Under the pieces are notes generated by a model. The model made no database searches, was not told where the DNA came from, and saw nothing but the letters and a program-made list of their open reading frames with translations. From Solirubrobacter taibaiensis (GTDB lineage Bacteria > Actinomycetota > Thermoleophilia > Solirubrobacterales > Solirubrobacteraceae): DNA of 64,000 nucleotides. Below, piece after piece: positions 45,913 to 54,300 of this stretch. The translations under genes and the position numbers were made by a program. Positions within the stretch are counted from its first letter, which is position 1. Every line of letters begins with the position of its first letter. The DNA is taken from the NCBI GenBank assembly GCA_027587225.1, contig JAPDDQ010000012.1, positions 94,602 through 158,601 on the forward strand. The letters are read 5' to 3'.

Positions 45913-47073
45913 ATGACCCGTCCAGTCCAACACACCGCCAGCGCCGTCGCCGGATGGCTGCGTGATGGCCGGCGGGTCGCGGCGGGGCTGCTCGTCGAGG
46001 TCGAGGGCTCCTCGCCGCTGGACGTCGGCGCGTCCATGTACATCGACGACCAGGGCGGGATCGAAGGCTCGATCACCGGTGGCTGCGTCGAGGGCGCCGT
46101 CGCCGCGGCCGCGATGGAGATGCTCGACTCAGGGGGCGCGCCACAACTCGTCACTTACGGCATCTCGGACGAGCTCGCCGGCACCGTCGGGCTGATGTGC
46201 GGCGGGATCGTCCACATCTTCATCCACGAGATCCGGCCCGAGCATCAGGACGCCGTGCTGGCCGACCTGCAGGCGACGATCGACCACACGCCCGCCGGCC
46301 TCGTGACGCTGCTCGACGGCGAGCACGCCGGCGCGAAGCTGTTCGTCGATCCCGCGCGGACGATCGGGTCGCTCGATCAGGGCGAGCTGCTGGACAAGAA
46401 CGCCAAGCGCGAGGCGCAGGGCCTGCTCGACGAAGGTCGCTCCTCGCTGCGGGACTTCGGTGAGGACGGCGCTTCGCTGGGCTCGGGCCTGCGCGTGTAC
46501 AACTCGATCCAGGCTGAGCCGCCGCGGATGGTCGTGTTCGGCGCGATCGACTTCTCGAGCGCGCTCGCCCCCTTGGCGAAGGGCCTCGGCTACCGCGTGA
46601 CGATCGCCGACCCGCGCTCCGCGTTCCTGAAGTCGCGCCGCTTCAGCGCCGCCGCGGAGACCGAGGTGGGCTGGCCGGACGCCGTGCTCGACGGCGTCGA
46701 GCTCGGCCAGCGCGACTCCGTGCTGATCTTCACGCACGACCCGAAGCTCGACGTCCCCGCCGTCCAGGCCGCGCTGAAGACCGGCGCCGGCTACATCGGC
46801 GCGCTGGGCTCGCGCAACACCACCGCGGACCGCAACCGGCGGCTCCGCGACGTCGGCGTGACCGACGAGGAAATCGACCGCATCTTCGCGCCCTGTGGGC
46901 TGGACATCGGCGCTTCGACGGTTGAAGAGACCGCCGTCGCCGTTCTCGCCGAGATCATCGCCCACCGTGCCGGGCGCCACGGCATGCCGCTGCGGGAGGC
47001 CGAAGGGCCGATCCGGCACGCGGACGTAACCAACGAAAAGGAAGAACAAGCATGGCCTACACCGTCGCGGTGA
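45913..47073 (+). CDS. XdhC/CoxI-family molybdenum cofactor maturation protein
   Basis: A 386-residue XdhC family protein. The N-terminal XdhC_CoxI domain has LVEVEGSSPLDVGASMYID, ITGGCVEGAVAAAAMEML and GLMCGGIVHIFI. The C-terminal Rossmann domain reads RMVVFGAIDFSSALAPLAKGLGYRVTIADPRSAF, GYIGALGSRNT and APCGLDIGASTVEETAVAVLAEIIAHR. XdhC binds the molybdenum cofactor and carries sulfuration to xanthine oxidase-type enzymes. Its position in the operon supports service to the split hydroxylase. The last 22 bp overlap the start of the next gene. Confidence 0.88.
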   Translation: MTRPVQHTASAVAGWLRDGRRVAAGLLVEVEGSSPLDVGASMYIDDQGGIEGSITGGCVEGAVAAAAMEMLDSGGAPQLVTYGISDELAGTVGLMCGGIVHIFIHEIRPEHQDAVLADLQATIDHTPAGLVTLLDGEHAGAKLFVDPARTIGSLDQGELLDKNAKREAQGLLDEGRSSLRDFGEDGASLGSGLRVYNSIQAEPPRMVVFGAIDFSSALAPLAKGLGYRVTIADPRSAFLKSRRFSAAAETEVGWPDAVLDGVELGQRDSVLIFTHDPKLDVPAVQAALKTGAGYIGALGSRNTTADRNRRLRDVGVTDEEIDRIFAPCGLDIGASTVEETAVAVLAEIIAHRAGRHGMPLREAEGPIRHADVTNEKEEQAWPTPSR

Positions 47074-47345
47074 CCTGGACTGCCAAGCCGGGCGAGGAAG
47101 AGGAAGTCGCACGCTGCCTGTCGGCGCTCGTGGAACCCTCGCGCGCCGAGGAGGGTGTGATCGTCTACATCCCGAACCGCGATCCCGAGGATCCGGCCAA
47201 GTTCTTCATCTACGAGCAGTATGTGGACGAAGCGGCCTACGTCGCCCACACCGAGACCGAGCACTTCAAGACGCTCGGCTTCGGCGACGCGATCCCGCGC
47301 CTGCTCGAGCGCAAGCGCGAGTTCTACGCGCCGATGGTCGACTGA
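47052..47345 (+). CDS. ABM-domain (antibiotic biosynthesis monooxygenase-like) protein
   Basis: A 97-residue dimeric alpha-beta barrel-type protein (YTVAVTWTAKPGEEEEVARCLSALVEPSRAEEGVIVYIPNRD, then FFIYEQYVDEAAYVAHTETEHFKTL), matching the ABM/YgiN quinol monooxygenase family. AAAGGAAGAA before the ATG, which overlaps the XdhC gene, links it to the operon. Such proteins act on quinones or remove reactive intermediates without bound cofactors. It closes the operon before a separate secreted-protein gene. Confidence 0.78.
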   Translation: MAYTVAVTWTAKPGEEEEVARCLSALVEPSRAEEGVIVYIPNRDPEDPAKFFIYEQYVDEAAYVAHTETEHFKTLGFGDAIPRLLERKREFYAPMVD

Positions 47346-47405
47346 CCAGAAGCTGGACGAACGTCCCGTTTGATGAGTAGAGGGTGAGTGCTTGACTGGC
47401 GCGCG

Positions 47406-48917
47406 ATGTTCTGGATACGCGCGCTCGTCGCCTCACTCTCCATCCTGACGGTCCCCGGCACCGCCTACGCCGCCGGGGCCCCGTTCACCGCCACCGGGCA
47501 GATCCAGGAAGCGCGTTATGAAGCGAGCGGCGTCCAGATCGCCGGCGGCGCGCTGATGATCGCCGGGTACTCCTACCAGAGCGGCGATCCCTTGCGCAGC
47601 GTGGAGCGCTTCGACCTCGAGACCGGCAAGTGGAGCCTGACCGGCTCGCTGAAGACGCCCCGCACGTACGCGAACGCGATCACCCTTCCGGACGGTCACG
47701 TGCTGGCGGCCGGTGGTCAGACGCGGATGGTGCAGCCGATCGCGTCCACGGAGCTCTACGACCCGCGGGCCAAGACCTGGTCCGACGGCCCGGATCTGAG
47801 CGTGGGACGCACCGAGCTCGGGCTGATGGTGCTGGACGACGGCCGCGTGCTCGCGGTCGGCGGCAACCAGTTCGACCCGGTCGGCGCCGAGGTGCTGAAC
47901 CTGGCGCGCGACGAGTGGGAGCCGACCGGCAAGACCAGCGCGTTGCGGTACAACGCCGCCCTGGTCAAGCTCAAGGACGGCAAGGTCCTCGCGGCGGGCG
48001 GCTGGTCCTCCTCCGGCCTCGATTACACCGTCCCCAGCACCTACCACACGTCCGCGGAGATCTATGACCCGGCGACGAATGCCTGGACCGCTGTCGCGCC
48101 CATGCACCGCAAGCGCTACGCCCCCGCCGGCGCGATCCTGCCGGACGGGCGCGTGCTGATCGCAAGCGGTCGCGAGGCCAACTCCCCGTTTACCGAGACG
48201 GCGTCCAGCCAGACCTATGAGATCTACGACCCCGCCACGAACTCCTGGTCAGACCCCAAGCCGCTGCTGTCGCCGCGCGCCGCGGCCGGATCGTTGGTGA
48301 CGCTCAGCGACGGACGCCTCGTGCACGTCGGCGGATCCACCAGCTCGCGCGGCGTCGACACGGCCGACGTCTACGACCCGCGCACCGACACGTGGACGGT
48401 CTCGATCCCGTTGGGCACCGAGCGCAGCAGCGCGATCGCGGTCGCGCTCCCCGACGATTCCGTGCTCGTGACTTCCGGCTTCTGGTCCGGCTGGTCGAGC
48501 CAACGGCTGAACCCGAACTGGACTCCGCCGGTCACGGCCACGCCGACCCCTGATCCCACCCCCACGCCGACGCCGGTCGCCGAGGTCAAGGTGGAGCCGA
48601 CGCCCACGCCGACGCCCGACGCGAAGCCCGCGCCGGGGAAGGCGACCGTCACCATCGCCAAGACGCTCAAGACGAGCCGCGCGGGTGCGCTGTCGCTGAA
48701 AGTCAGCTGCGCGGGCGCTTCCGCGTGCCCCAAGCAGCGGTTGACCCTGCGCGTGCGGGGTGGAAAGCTCCTCGCGCGCGCCGACGTCTCGCTCCCCGCC
48801 GGGGCCTCGCGGACGGTGACGCTCAAGCTCAAGCGTGCGGACCGGCGCAAGCGCACGCTCAAGGTCGCCATCACGTTCGCGGGCGCCACGTACAACCGCT
48901 CGCTGCAGGTGCGTTAG
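47406..48917 (+). CDS. Secreted kelch-type beta-propeller protein
   Basis: An exported protein of about 503 residues (ATG at 47406; an in-frame GTG at 47388 is a possible earlier start). A signal peptide ends near AYA. At least six kelch-like repeats follow, including TPRTYANAITLPDGHVLAAGG, DDGRVLAVGG, KDGKVLAAGG, PDGRVLIASGRE and SDGRLVHVGGS, with ELYDPRAKTW and EIYDPATNAW strand signatures. After a Pro/Thr-rich spacer (PTPDPTPTPTP) there is a basic beta-rich C-terminal domain. It resembles galactose-oxidase-central-domain proteins without the copper tyrosine. The role is probably extracellular binding. Confidence 0.74.
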   Translation: MFWIRALVASLSILTVPGTAYAAGAPFTATGQIQEARYEASGVQIAGGALMIAGYSYQSGDPLRSVERFDLETGKWSLTGSLKTPRTYANAITLPDGHVLAAGGQTRMVQPIASTELYDPRAKTWSDGPDLSVGRTELGLMVLDDGRVLAVGGNQFDPVGAEVLNLARDEWEPTGKTSALRYNAALVKLKDGKVLAAGGWSSSGLDYTVPSTYHTSAEIYDPATNAWTAVAPMHRKRYAPAGAILPDGRVLIASGREANSPFTETASSQTYEIYDPATNSWSDPKPLLSPRAAAGSLVTLSDGRLVHVGGSTSSRGVDTADVYDPRTDTWTVSIPLGTERSSAIAVALPDDSVLVTSGFWSGWSSQRLNPNWTPPVTATPTPDPTPTPTPVAEVKVEPTPTPTPDAKPAPGKATVTIAKTLKTSRAGALSLKVSCAGASACPKQRLTLRVRGGKLLARADVSLPAGASRTVTLKLKRADRRKRTLKVAITFAGATYNRSLQVR

Positions 48918-48928
48918 CGCGCGAACCG

Positions 48929-48934
48929 TATTCT
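48929..48934 (+). promoter_or_regulatory. Leaderless-type -10 of the histidine kinase gene
   Basis: TATTCT is followed by 6 nt and the GTG at 48941. It lies in the 23-bp gap after the kelch protein stop and would start a leaderless kinase mRNA. Confidence 0.45.
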
Positions 48935-48940
48935 GAGCGG

Positions 48941-51100
48941 GTGGCGGACGATCTGACCACCATGCTGGCCGCCATGGCGGCCAGCTACCCCGACGCAGTG
49001 GTCGTATCCGGGGTGGACGGGTGCGTGCGCTACGTCAACCCCGCGGCCGAGCGGCTGCTCGGCTCCCCTGCCACCGGCTTGCAGGGCAAGCACGTGAGCC
49101 TGCTGTCCTCCCCGGACGAGCAGCTGCGCTCGCGCGGGCTGGCGGCGCGGATCGTCGCCGGGGAGGACATCGTCACCCCGTCGGTGATGGAGATGCAACG
49201 CGAGGACGGGTCGACGTTCTTCGCGGAGGTGACGTTGTCCCCGCTGGTCGGTGACGACGGCGAGGTGGTCGGGCTGATCGCGGTCGGGCGCGACGTGACC
49301 CCGCGAATCGAGGCGGAAGCCGACGCGGCGCGGCTGCGAGCGATCGTCGACGCCGCCAACGAGGCGATCCTCGGCATCGACACCGACGGCACGGTCCTGT
49401 TCTTCAGCCCGTCCGCGGAGCGCCTGTTCGGCTGGCCCGCGAGCGAGATCATCGGCCGCTCCGGCGATGAGCTCGTGGCGCCGAGGTACCGGATCGGCCC
49501 GCAGCGGCTGTTCGCCGAGCTCGCGACCCACGGCTCGTTCCGGCGCCCGACGGTCGCGTTGCGGCGCGATGGCGCGCACGTCGAGGTGGAGCTCAGCGCC
49601 GCGGAGATCATCGGCAAGCACGGGTCCGTGATCGGGGCGGCGCTGACGGTCATGGACGTCTCCGAGCGCAAGCGCACGCGGCGGCTGCTGGACCGCATCA
49701 TCGAGCACGCGCCGAACGCGATCGCGGTCAAGGATCTCGACGGCCGCTACCTCGTGTTCAACTGGCAGTCCATGGATGGCGAGCGGCGGAGCTTCGTCGG
49801 CCTCACGGACGCCGACCTGCTGCCGGCGGACATGGCGCAGCGCAGCGAGCAGCAGGACCGCGAGGTGTTGGCGGGCGGCGAGCCGATGACGTTCCACGAC
49901 GAGTTCTCCTCTGCCGACGGGCGCCTGCGGGCGTTCATCACGACCAAGTTCCCGCTGCCGGGCCCGGACGGTGAGACCGAGGCGGTGGGCGTGATCGCGT
50001 CCGATGTGACGGAGCTCCGGCGCGCCGAGGCCGACCAGGCGCAGCTGGCCGCGCTGGTCGAGGCGGCGCCGGACGCGATCGTCGCGCGCGACCAGGACGG
50101 CGCGATCGTGACCTGGAACCCAGGCGCCGAGGCGATGTTCGGTGTCCGGGCCGAGGACGCGATCGGCCGCTCCTACGCCGAGCTGGTCGTCCCTGAGGAG
50201 GAGCGCGGGGAGTTCGCCAAGGAGGTGGCCGACGTCCACGCGGGCCGCACGCTCACCGTGCGCACGACCCGCCGGCGCCATGACGGCTCGCGCTTTCCCG
50301 CCCAGGTGTCGGTCGCGCCGCTCGCCCTCCTGGACGGCAGCTGGCGCGGCACGCTGTCACTGATCCGTGACATCACCGACCTGGTCGGGACCGAGCAGGC
50401 GCTGGCACAGCGCGCCGCCCAGCTCGAACGCTCCAACACCGAGCTCGAGCGCTTCGCGTACGCCGCGAGCCACGATCTGCAGGAGCCGCTGCAGTCGATC
50501 AAGCTCAGCGCGGGCGCCGTGATCGCCACCGCCGAGGAGCGTCTGGACGAGGACGAGCGCGAGCTGATGGGCCACATCGACACCGCCGTGACGCGCCTGA
50601 GCGATCAGATCCGGGCGCTGATGCAGGTGGCGCAGGTGGCCCTCGGCGCCGGGCCGGGCGAGCGGGTGAAGCTGTCGGTCGCCGTCCGGGACGCGGTCGA
50701 CGCGTTGCGCGGGGCGGCCGTCGAGGCGCAGGCCGAGATCGTCGTCCACGAGCCGCTGCCGGCAGTCGAGGTGCCGCGGACCGAGGTCGCGCTCGTGCTC
50801 CAGAATCTGATCGCGAACGCGATCAAGTTCCGGCGTGAGGGCGTACGCCCGCGGGTCGAGATCGCGGCGACGGTCGGCGAGACCGTCGAGGTGCGGGTGG
50901 CCGACAACGGCATCGGGCTCTCGGCGGCGGACCTGGAGCGCGTGTTCGGGCTCTTCGCACGCGGAGACACGGACGCGCCCGGGACCGGGTTCGGGCTCGC
51001 CGTCGCGCGGCGGATGCTCGAGCACCAGGGCGGCTCCCTCGCCGGGCGGTCGGCCGGTCCGGGGCTGGGCTCAGAGTTCACCCTGTCGCTCCCGATCTAA
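48941..51100 (+). CDS. Soluble four-PAS sensor histidine kinase
   Basis: A 719-residue kinase starting at GTG with no transmembrane segment. About four PAS domains (roughly 8-120, 128-245, 250-365, 372-495) show DGCVRYVNPAAERLLG, DGTVLFFSPSAERLFG, LDGRYLVFNWQS and DGAIVTWNPGAEAMFG. HisKA phosphoacceptor H511 lies in AASHDLQEPLQSIKLS, and the ATP-binding domain has N626 (LIANAIKF), DNGIGL and GTGFGLAVARRMLEHQGG. It would sense cytosolic signals, possibly redox or light via PAS cofactors, and phosphorylate the response regulator encoded next. Confidence 0.9.
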   Translation: MADDLTTMLAAMAASYPDAVVVSGVDGCVRYVNPAAERLLGSPATGLQGKHVSLLSSPDEQLRSRGLAARIVAGEDIVTPSVMEMQREDGSTFFAEVTLSPLVGDDGEVVGLIAVGRDVTPRIEAEADAARLRAIVDAANEAILGIDTDGTVLFFSPSAERLFGWPASEIIGRSGDELVAPRYRIGPQRLFAELATHGSFRRPTVALRRDGAHVEVELSAAEIIGKHGSVIGAALTVMDVSERKRTRRLLDRIIEHAPNAIAVKDLDGRYLVFNWQSMDGERRSFVGLTDADLLPADMAQRSEQQDREVLAGGEPMTFHDEFSSADGRLRAFITTKFPLPGPDGETEAVGVIASDVTELRRAEADQAQLAALVEAAPDAIVARDQDGAIVTWNPGAEAMFGVRAEDAIGRSYAELVVPEEERGEFAKEVADVHAGRTLTVRTTRRRHDGSRFPAQVSVAPLALLDGSWRGTLSLIRDITDLVGTEQALAQRAAQLERSNTELERFAYAASHDLQEPLQSIKLSAGAVIATAEERLDEDERELMGHIDTAVTRLSDQIRALMQVAQVALGAGPGERVKLSVAVRDAVDALRGAAVEAQAEIVVHEPLPAVEVPRTEVALVLQNLIANAIKFRREGVRPRVEIAATVGETVEVRVADNGIGLSAADLERVFGLFARGDTDAPGTGFGLAVARRMLEHQGGSLAGRSAGPGLGSEFTLSLPI

Positions 51101-51170
51101 CGGAGTGTCCGCGCGCGGACCCTTCCACGAGCGGACGGTCTTGCCACCCGATTAGGATCGTCCAGGTCCC

Positions 51171-51812
51171 GTGGCCGCACTTGCCGTACCCCTGGTCCTT
51201 GTCGACGACCACCGGATGGTCGTTCTTGGGCTGCGCACGTTGTTCCACAACCGCCCCGAGGTGGACGTCGTCGCGTATGCGCACGATGCCGAGGAGGCGC
51301 TGGAGGCCTGCCGCACGCACGCGCCGCGCGTCGCGGTGCTCGATGTCGCCCTGGAAGGATCGGAGATCGACGGGTTCGAGCTGTGCCGGCAGATCCGGGC
51401 CGAGCTGCCGGACGTGGACGTCGTCTTCTACACGGGGCTCGACGAGCTCGGCGTGGCCGAGCGCGCGTTCGCGGCCGGGGCGCAGGGTGTCGTGTCCAAG
51501 GGCGATGTGCCGGCCGAGCTGCTGAAGGCGGTGTTGCTCGCCTCGCGCGGGCGCTCGTATACGTCGCCGGTGTTCGCGGCCAGCGCCGACGGGCGCGACT
51601 TCCAGGAGCTCTCCCCCAAGCAGCTCACCGTGCTGCGCCTGCTCGCCCAGGGGATGGAGCGCAAGGAGATCGCCGAGCGGATGGGCATCGGCGAGGAGAC
51701 CGTCAAGTCGCACACGACCGAGGTACGGCGCAAGCTCGGCGCGCGCACCTCGGCTCAGGCCGTCGCGATCGGCCTGATCAACTCGCTCTTCGAGCCTTCG
51801 CTCAAGCTCTGA
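51171..51812 (+). CDS. LuxR/NarL-type response regulator
   Basis: A 213-residue response regulator starting at GTG, 70 bp after the kinase gene. The receiver has the acidic pocket D12-D13, phosphoacceptor D58 in AVLDVALEG, T/Y at VVFYTGLDE and K109 in VSKGD. The LuxR helix-turn-helix is LSPKQLTVLRLLAQGMERKEIAERMGIGEETVKSHTTEVRRKL. TAGGAT at 51154-51159 might provide a promoter, but read-through from the kinase gene is also likely. HisKA kinases more often pair with other regulator types, yet the adjacency is clear. Targets are unknown. Confidence 0.87.
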   Translation: MAALAVPLVLVDDHRMVVLGLRTLFHNRPEVDVVAYAHDAEEALEACRTHAPRVAVLDVALEGSEIDGFELCRQIRAELPDVDVVFYTGLDELGVAERAFAAGAQGVVSKGDVPAELLKAVLLASRGRSYTSPVFAASADGRDFQELSPKQLTVLRLLAQGMERKEIAERMGIGEETVKSHTTEVRRKLGARTSAQAVAIGLINSLFEPSLKL

Positions 51813-53559
51813 GCCTGCGCGCGGCGGCGCGCAGGTCGTCGAGCAGCGGCGGCACGTCCGTGCACAGATCCTCCGCGCGCGCGGCGCCGGCGACCACGGC
51901 GTCCAGCGCCCGCGAAGCCGCTTGAACGGTCCGCAGCGCGTCGTCGATCTCCGCGGCGCGGCGACCGGCCTCCGGCCCGCGCGGCGGTGAGAGCCGGGCG
52001 CGACGCAGGATCGCGGCGGGCGCGACGTACGCGCGGGCCCGCTCGACCGCGGCGCGCGCCTCGGCCTGCAGGCGGGCCGCGTCGCGCACGGCGAGCTCGC
52101 GGGCGGACAGCACGGACTGCTCGGCGAACAGACGCACGGTCAAGTCCGAGCGCAACGCCGCTTCGTCGGTGGCCTGGTCGCGCGTGGCGACCGTGTGGCA
52201 ATGGCGGCGGAACGCGTCGGCGACGACCTCACGCACGGCCGGCTCGCGGTCCTCGCCCGCGGCCGTCCAGGCCTCCAGGGCCCGCGTCTGCTCGGTGAGC
52301 GCGCCGGCCACGATCGTGTTCACGATCGTCGCGGTGAACGGATCGAGCTGCCCGAGGGCGAAGCCCGCGCCGGTGAAGCCGTACTCGGTGTGGCGACCCG
52401 CGACGCGCGGGAGCCGCGGAGCGCCGGCGGTGTACTCCTCGTCGCTGCCGGCGAAGAGCTCGCCGCGAGCGAGGGCGGAGAGCACGGCGCTGAGGTCCGG
52501 GCCGAGGTCGAGCGAGCCCACCAGGTCGGGGTGCGTGGCGAATGCGCGCACGACGGCCGCGGCGAAGAACGTGAAGCGCAGGTGCGCGCGCGGGCCGGTG
52601 CCCGGCGCCAGCAGGTTCGTGTGCGGGCCGGCCATGAGCGACCAGGCGTCCGGACCGGCGCTGCGCTCACGCAGCTGGAAGCCATACCGCGGCGCCACGT
52701 CGCGCAGCACCTCGAGCGCCACCGCCAGCCGGTCGCTCGCGATGCCCGCCGAGGACGGCAGGACGGTGAGCTCCTCCCCGCCGATGCGCACGCCCGCCCC
52801 GATGCGGTCGAGCTCACGCTCGGCGGCGATCACACACGCGGAGGCGCGATCCGCTCGCGTGCGGGGAGACCGCGGGCCCTGGTCGGCGAGCTCGAACCCG
52901 CGGGTGAGCGCGACCGTCGGCTGCACGCGATAGCCGGAGACGTCGTCGAGCACGCGCAACGCGCGCGCGGCCGCCGCGGCCAGCGCGTCTTCCGAGCGCA
53001 TCAGCGGCAGCCGGTGATCCAGCGCCTCGCCTGCGTCGGACGCGAGCACGGACGGCAGGCACAGCACGGCCCCGCCCGCGACGACGCGGATGTACGGGAG
53101 GCTCGCCGGGTCCCACGTGAGTCGCCCGGGCCCGGCGGAGTCGCCGCCGCGCGTCGCGCCGCCGGTGCCGGCGAGGTCGGCGCGCCACGGTGTTCCCGCG
53201 GACGACCACGTCGCACGAGCGACCGGGGCGGTCGCGCGCGTGCCGCCGACCAGGTCGTCGCCGGTCAGGCCGGACAGCGGCAGCCGGTACTCGGTGGGCT
53301 CGCCCGCCAGCGGGTGCACGCGGAACGCGACGTGGGTCGCGCCGCGATTCGTCGCCCAGCCGCGGAGGGCGCGGGCCACTTCGTGGGCGAGGTCCTCGGT
53401 GAGCCCGTGGCCGTCGGTGATCGCGCGCTGGAGCAGCGTGAACCCGCGCGGGGTCAGCCATTCGCGCTGGGCGGCGGTCGTGAACGCGGACGGCGCGGGC
53501 TCGGTGGTTTTGCAGCGTGCACGCCGGCGGGCGGCGTCAAGATCGAACGGACGATTCAC
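51802..53559 (-). CDS. Type III glutamine synthetase-like pseudoenzyme
   Basis: A 585-residue soluble protein homologous to GSIII (GlnN, about 700 residues). Residues 33-85 (REWLTPRGFTLLQ, then RGWATNRGATHVAF and HPLAG) match GSIII REYLP and MKDWAxxxGATHYTHWFQPLTG. Residues 149-158 (WDPASLPYIR) and 166-193 (LCLPSVLASDAGEALDHR and LPLMRSEDAL) match its TAWDPTSPAF and LCIPTAFxSYTGEALDKKTPLLRS, and 411-420 (TIVNTIVAGA) matches LNTIVAEA. Catalytic GSIII motifs EQEYF, NEVAPAQHE, NGSGKHNNWS and GNDHRLGANEAP are replaced by VALTRGFEL, EELTVLPSSAG, AGPDAWSLMAG and DLGPDLSAVL. It is unlikely to make glutamine. A regulatory or scaffold role is inference. Confidence 0.7.
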   Translation of the reverse strand: MNRPFDLDAARRRARCKTTEPAPSAFTTAAQREWLTPRGFTLLQRAITDGHGLTEDLAHEVARALRGWATNRGATHVAFRVHPLAGEPTEYRLPLSGLTGDDLVGGTRATAPVARATWSSAGTPWRADLAGTGGATRGGDSAGPGRLTWDPASLPYIRVVAGGAVLCLPSVLASDAGEALDHRLPLMRSEDALAAAAARALRVLDDVSGYRVQPTVALTRGFELADQGPRSPRTRADRASACVIAAERELDRIGAGVRIGGEELTVLPSSAGIASDRLAVALEVLRDVAPRYGFQLRERSAGPDAWSLMAGPHTNLLAPGTGPRAHLRFTFFAAAVVRAFATHPDLVGSLDLGPDLSAVLSALARGELFAGSDEEYTAGAPRLPRVAGRHTEYGFTGAGFALGQLDPFTATIVNTIVAGALTEQTRALEAWTAAGEDREPAVREVVADAFRRHCHTVATRDQATDEAALRSDLTVRLFAEQSVLSARELAVRDAARLQAEARAAVERARAYVAPAAILRRARLSPPRGPEAGRRAAEIDDALRTVQAASRALDAVVAGAARAEDLCTDVPPLLDDLRAAARRLRA

Positions 53560-53628
53560 GGGGCGGCTCCGGCGGGGTCAGAGGGAACCTGATCGGTATA
53601 CGGGACCCGTTCGATCAGGGCTAGGCAA

Positions 53629-53658
53629 CCCTCCCCCACAGGTGGGAGCCCTCCCCCA
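53629..53658. repeat. Two direct repeats 20 bp apart upstream of the GSIII-like gene
   Basis: CCCTCCCCCA occurs at 53629-53638 and 53649-53658, so the copies are exactly 20 bp, about two helical turns, apart. The interval also contains CAGGTGGGAG, which can pair with CTCCC of the first copy. They lie in the 196-bp gap between the divergent GSIII-like and CAP protein genes, so they could be activator or repressor half-sites. Confidence 0.4.
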
Positions 53659-53755
53659 GAACGGGGACGGTGTGTTTCAAGGAGGAGGTTCCTACAGCAA
53701 ACTGGGCGCCGCGGCCGGTCCGCCGCGCTGTCCCGCCCTCCTCCCAGGTTCAGGT

Positions 53756-54274
53756 ATGCCGTCTTTCCTCCGCTCGGCGTTGCTCGCCGCTGCCCTCGTC
53801 GTCGTTCCCGTCAGCTCCGCTCAGGCGTCTGCCTGCCCGGGCGCTGACACGCCCGGCGGGAGCGATCAAGCCCGTGCCGCCGCCGTCCACTGCCTCGTAG
53901 CGCAGGCTCGCGCCGAGGCCGGGCGCGCGCCGCTGCGGCAGGCCGCGTCGCTCGTGCGCTCCGCCAAGCTCAAGGCGAGCCGGATCGCGGGCTGCAACGA
54001 GTTCACGCACACGCCGTGCGGCGCGCCGATGGAGGCCCAGATGCGCGCCGTCGGCTACGCCCGCTCCTGCTACGCGGTGGCCGAGAACCTCGCCTGGGTG
54101 TCGCGCGGCTCCACGCCGCGCGACGTCCTGCAGGCCTGGCTGGACTCCCCCGACCACCGCGCCACGCTGCTCAGCGGCCGCTACCGCGACACGGGCGTCG
54201 CGCGGCGCGTCGCCTCGATGCGCGGCACGGGCCGCGTCGAGCTGTGGGTCCAGCACTTCGGGAAGCGCTGCTGA
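53756..54274 (+). CDS. Secreted CAP/SCP-like domain protein
   Basis: A 172-residue exported protein with signal peptide MPSFLRSALLAAALVVVPVSSAQA and a CAP (cysteine-rich secretory/PR-1) domain. It has VHCLVAQARAEAGRAPLRQAASLVRSAKLKASRIAGC, SCYAVAENLAWVSRG and ARDxLQAWLDSPDHRATLLSGRYRDTGVA, ending VELWVQHFGKRC. Four or five cysteines could form disulfides. The usual CAP pocket His and Glu positions are represented by FTH and AEN. Bacterial CAP proteins are extracellular and mostly uncharacterised. A perfect hairpin follows the stop. Confidence 0.8.
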   Translation: MPSFLRSALLAAALVVVPVSSAQASACPGADTPGGSDQARAAAVHCLVAQARAEAGRAPLRQAASLVRSAKLKASRIAGCNEFTHTPCGAPMEAQMRAVGYARSCYAVAENLAWVSRGSTPRDVLQAWLDSPDHRATLLSGRYRDTGVARRVASMRGTGRVELWVQHFGKRC

Positions 54275-54277
54275 ACC

Positions 54278-54300
54278 TAAAGAGGGACAGTCCCTCTTTA
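54278..54300. terminator. Bidirectional hairpin terminator
   Basis: TAAAGAGGGA and TCCCTCTTTA pair perfectly around the loop CAG. The right end contains the TAA stop codon of the minus-strand VOC gene (54298-54300), and the left begins 4 bp after the CAP gene stop. It has U-rich ends in both directions, the closest thing to a classical intrinsic terminator in the window. Confidence 0.8.

Noticed and set aside
48541..48640. Pro/Thr-rich repeats (PTPTPTP) of the kelch protein as a tandem DNA repeat element
   Set aside because: The repetition is codon-level, coding for a flexible linker, and has no matching copies elsewhere in the window.
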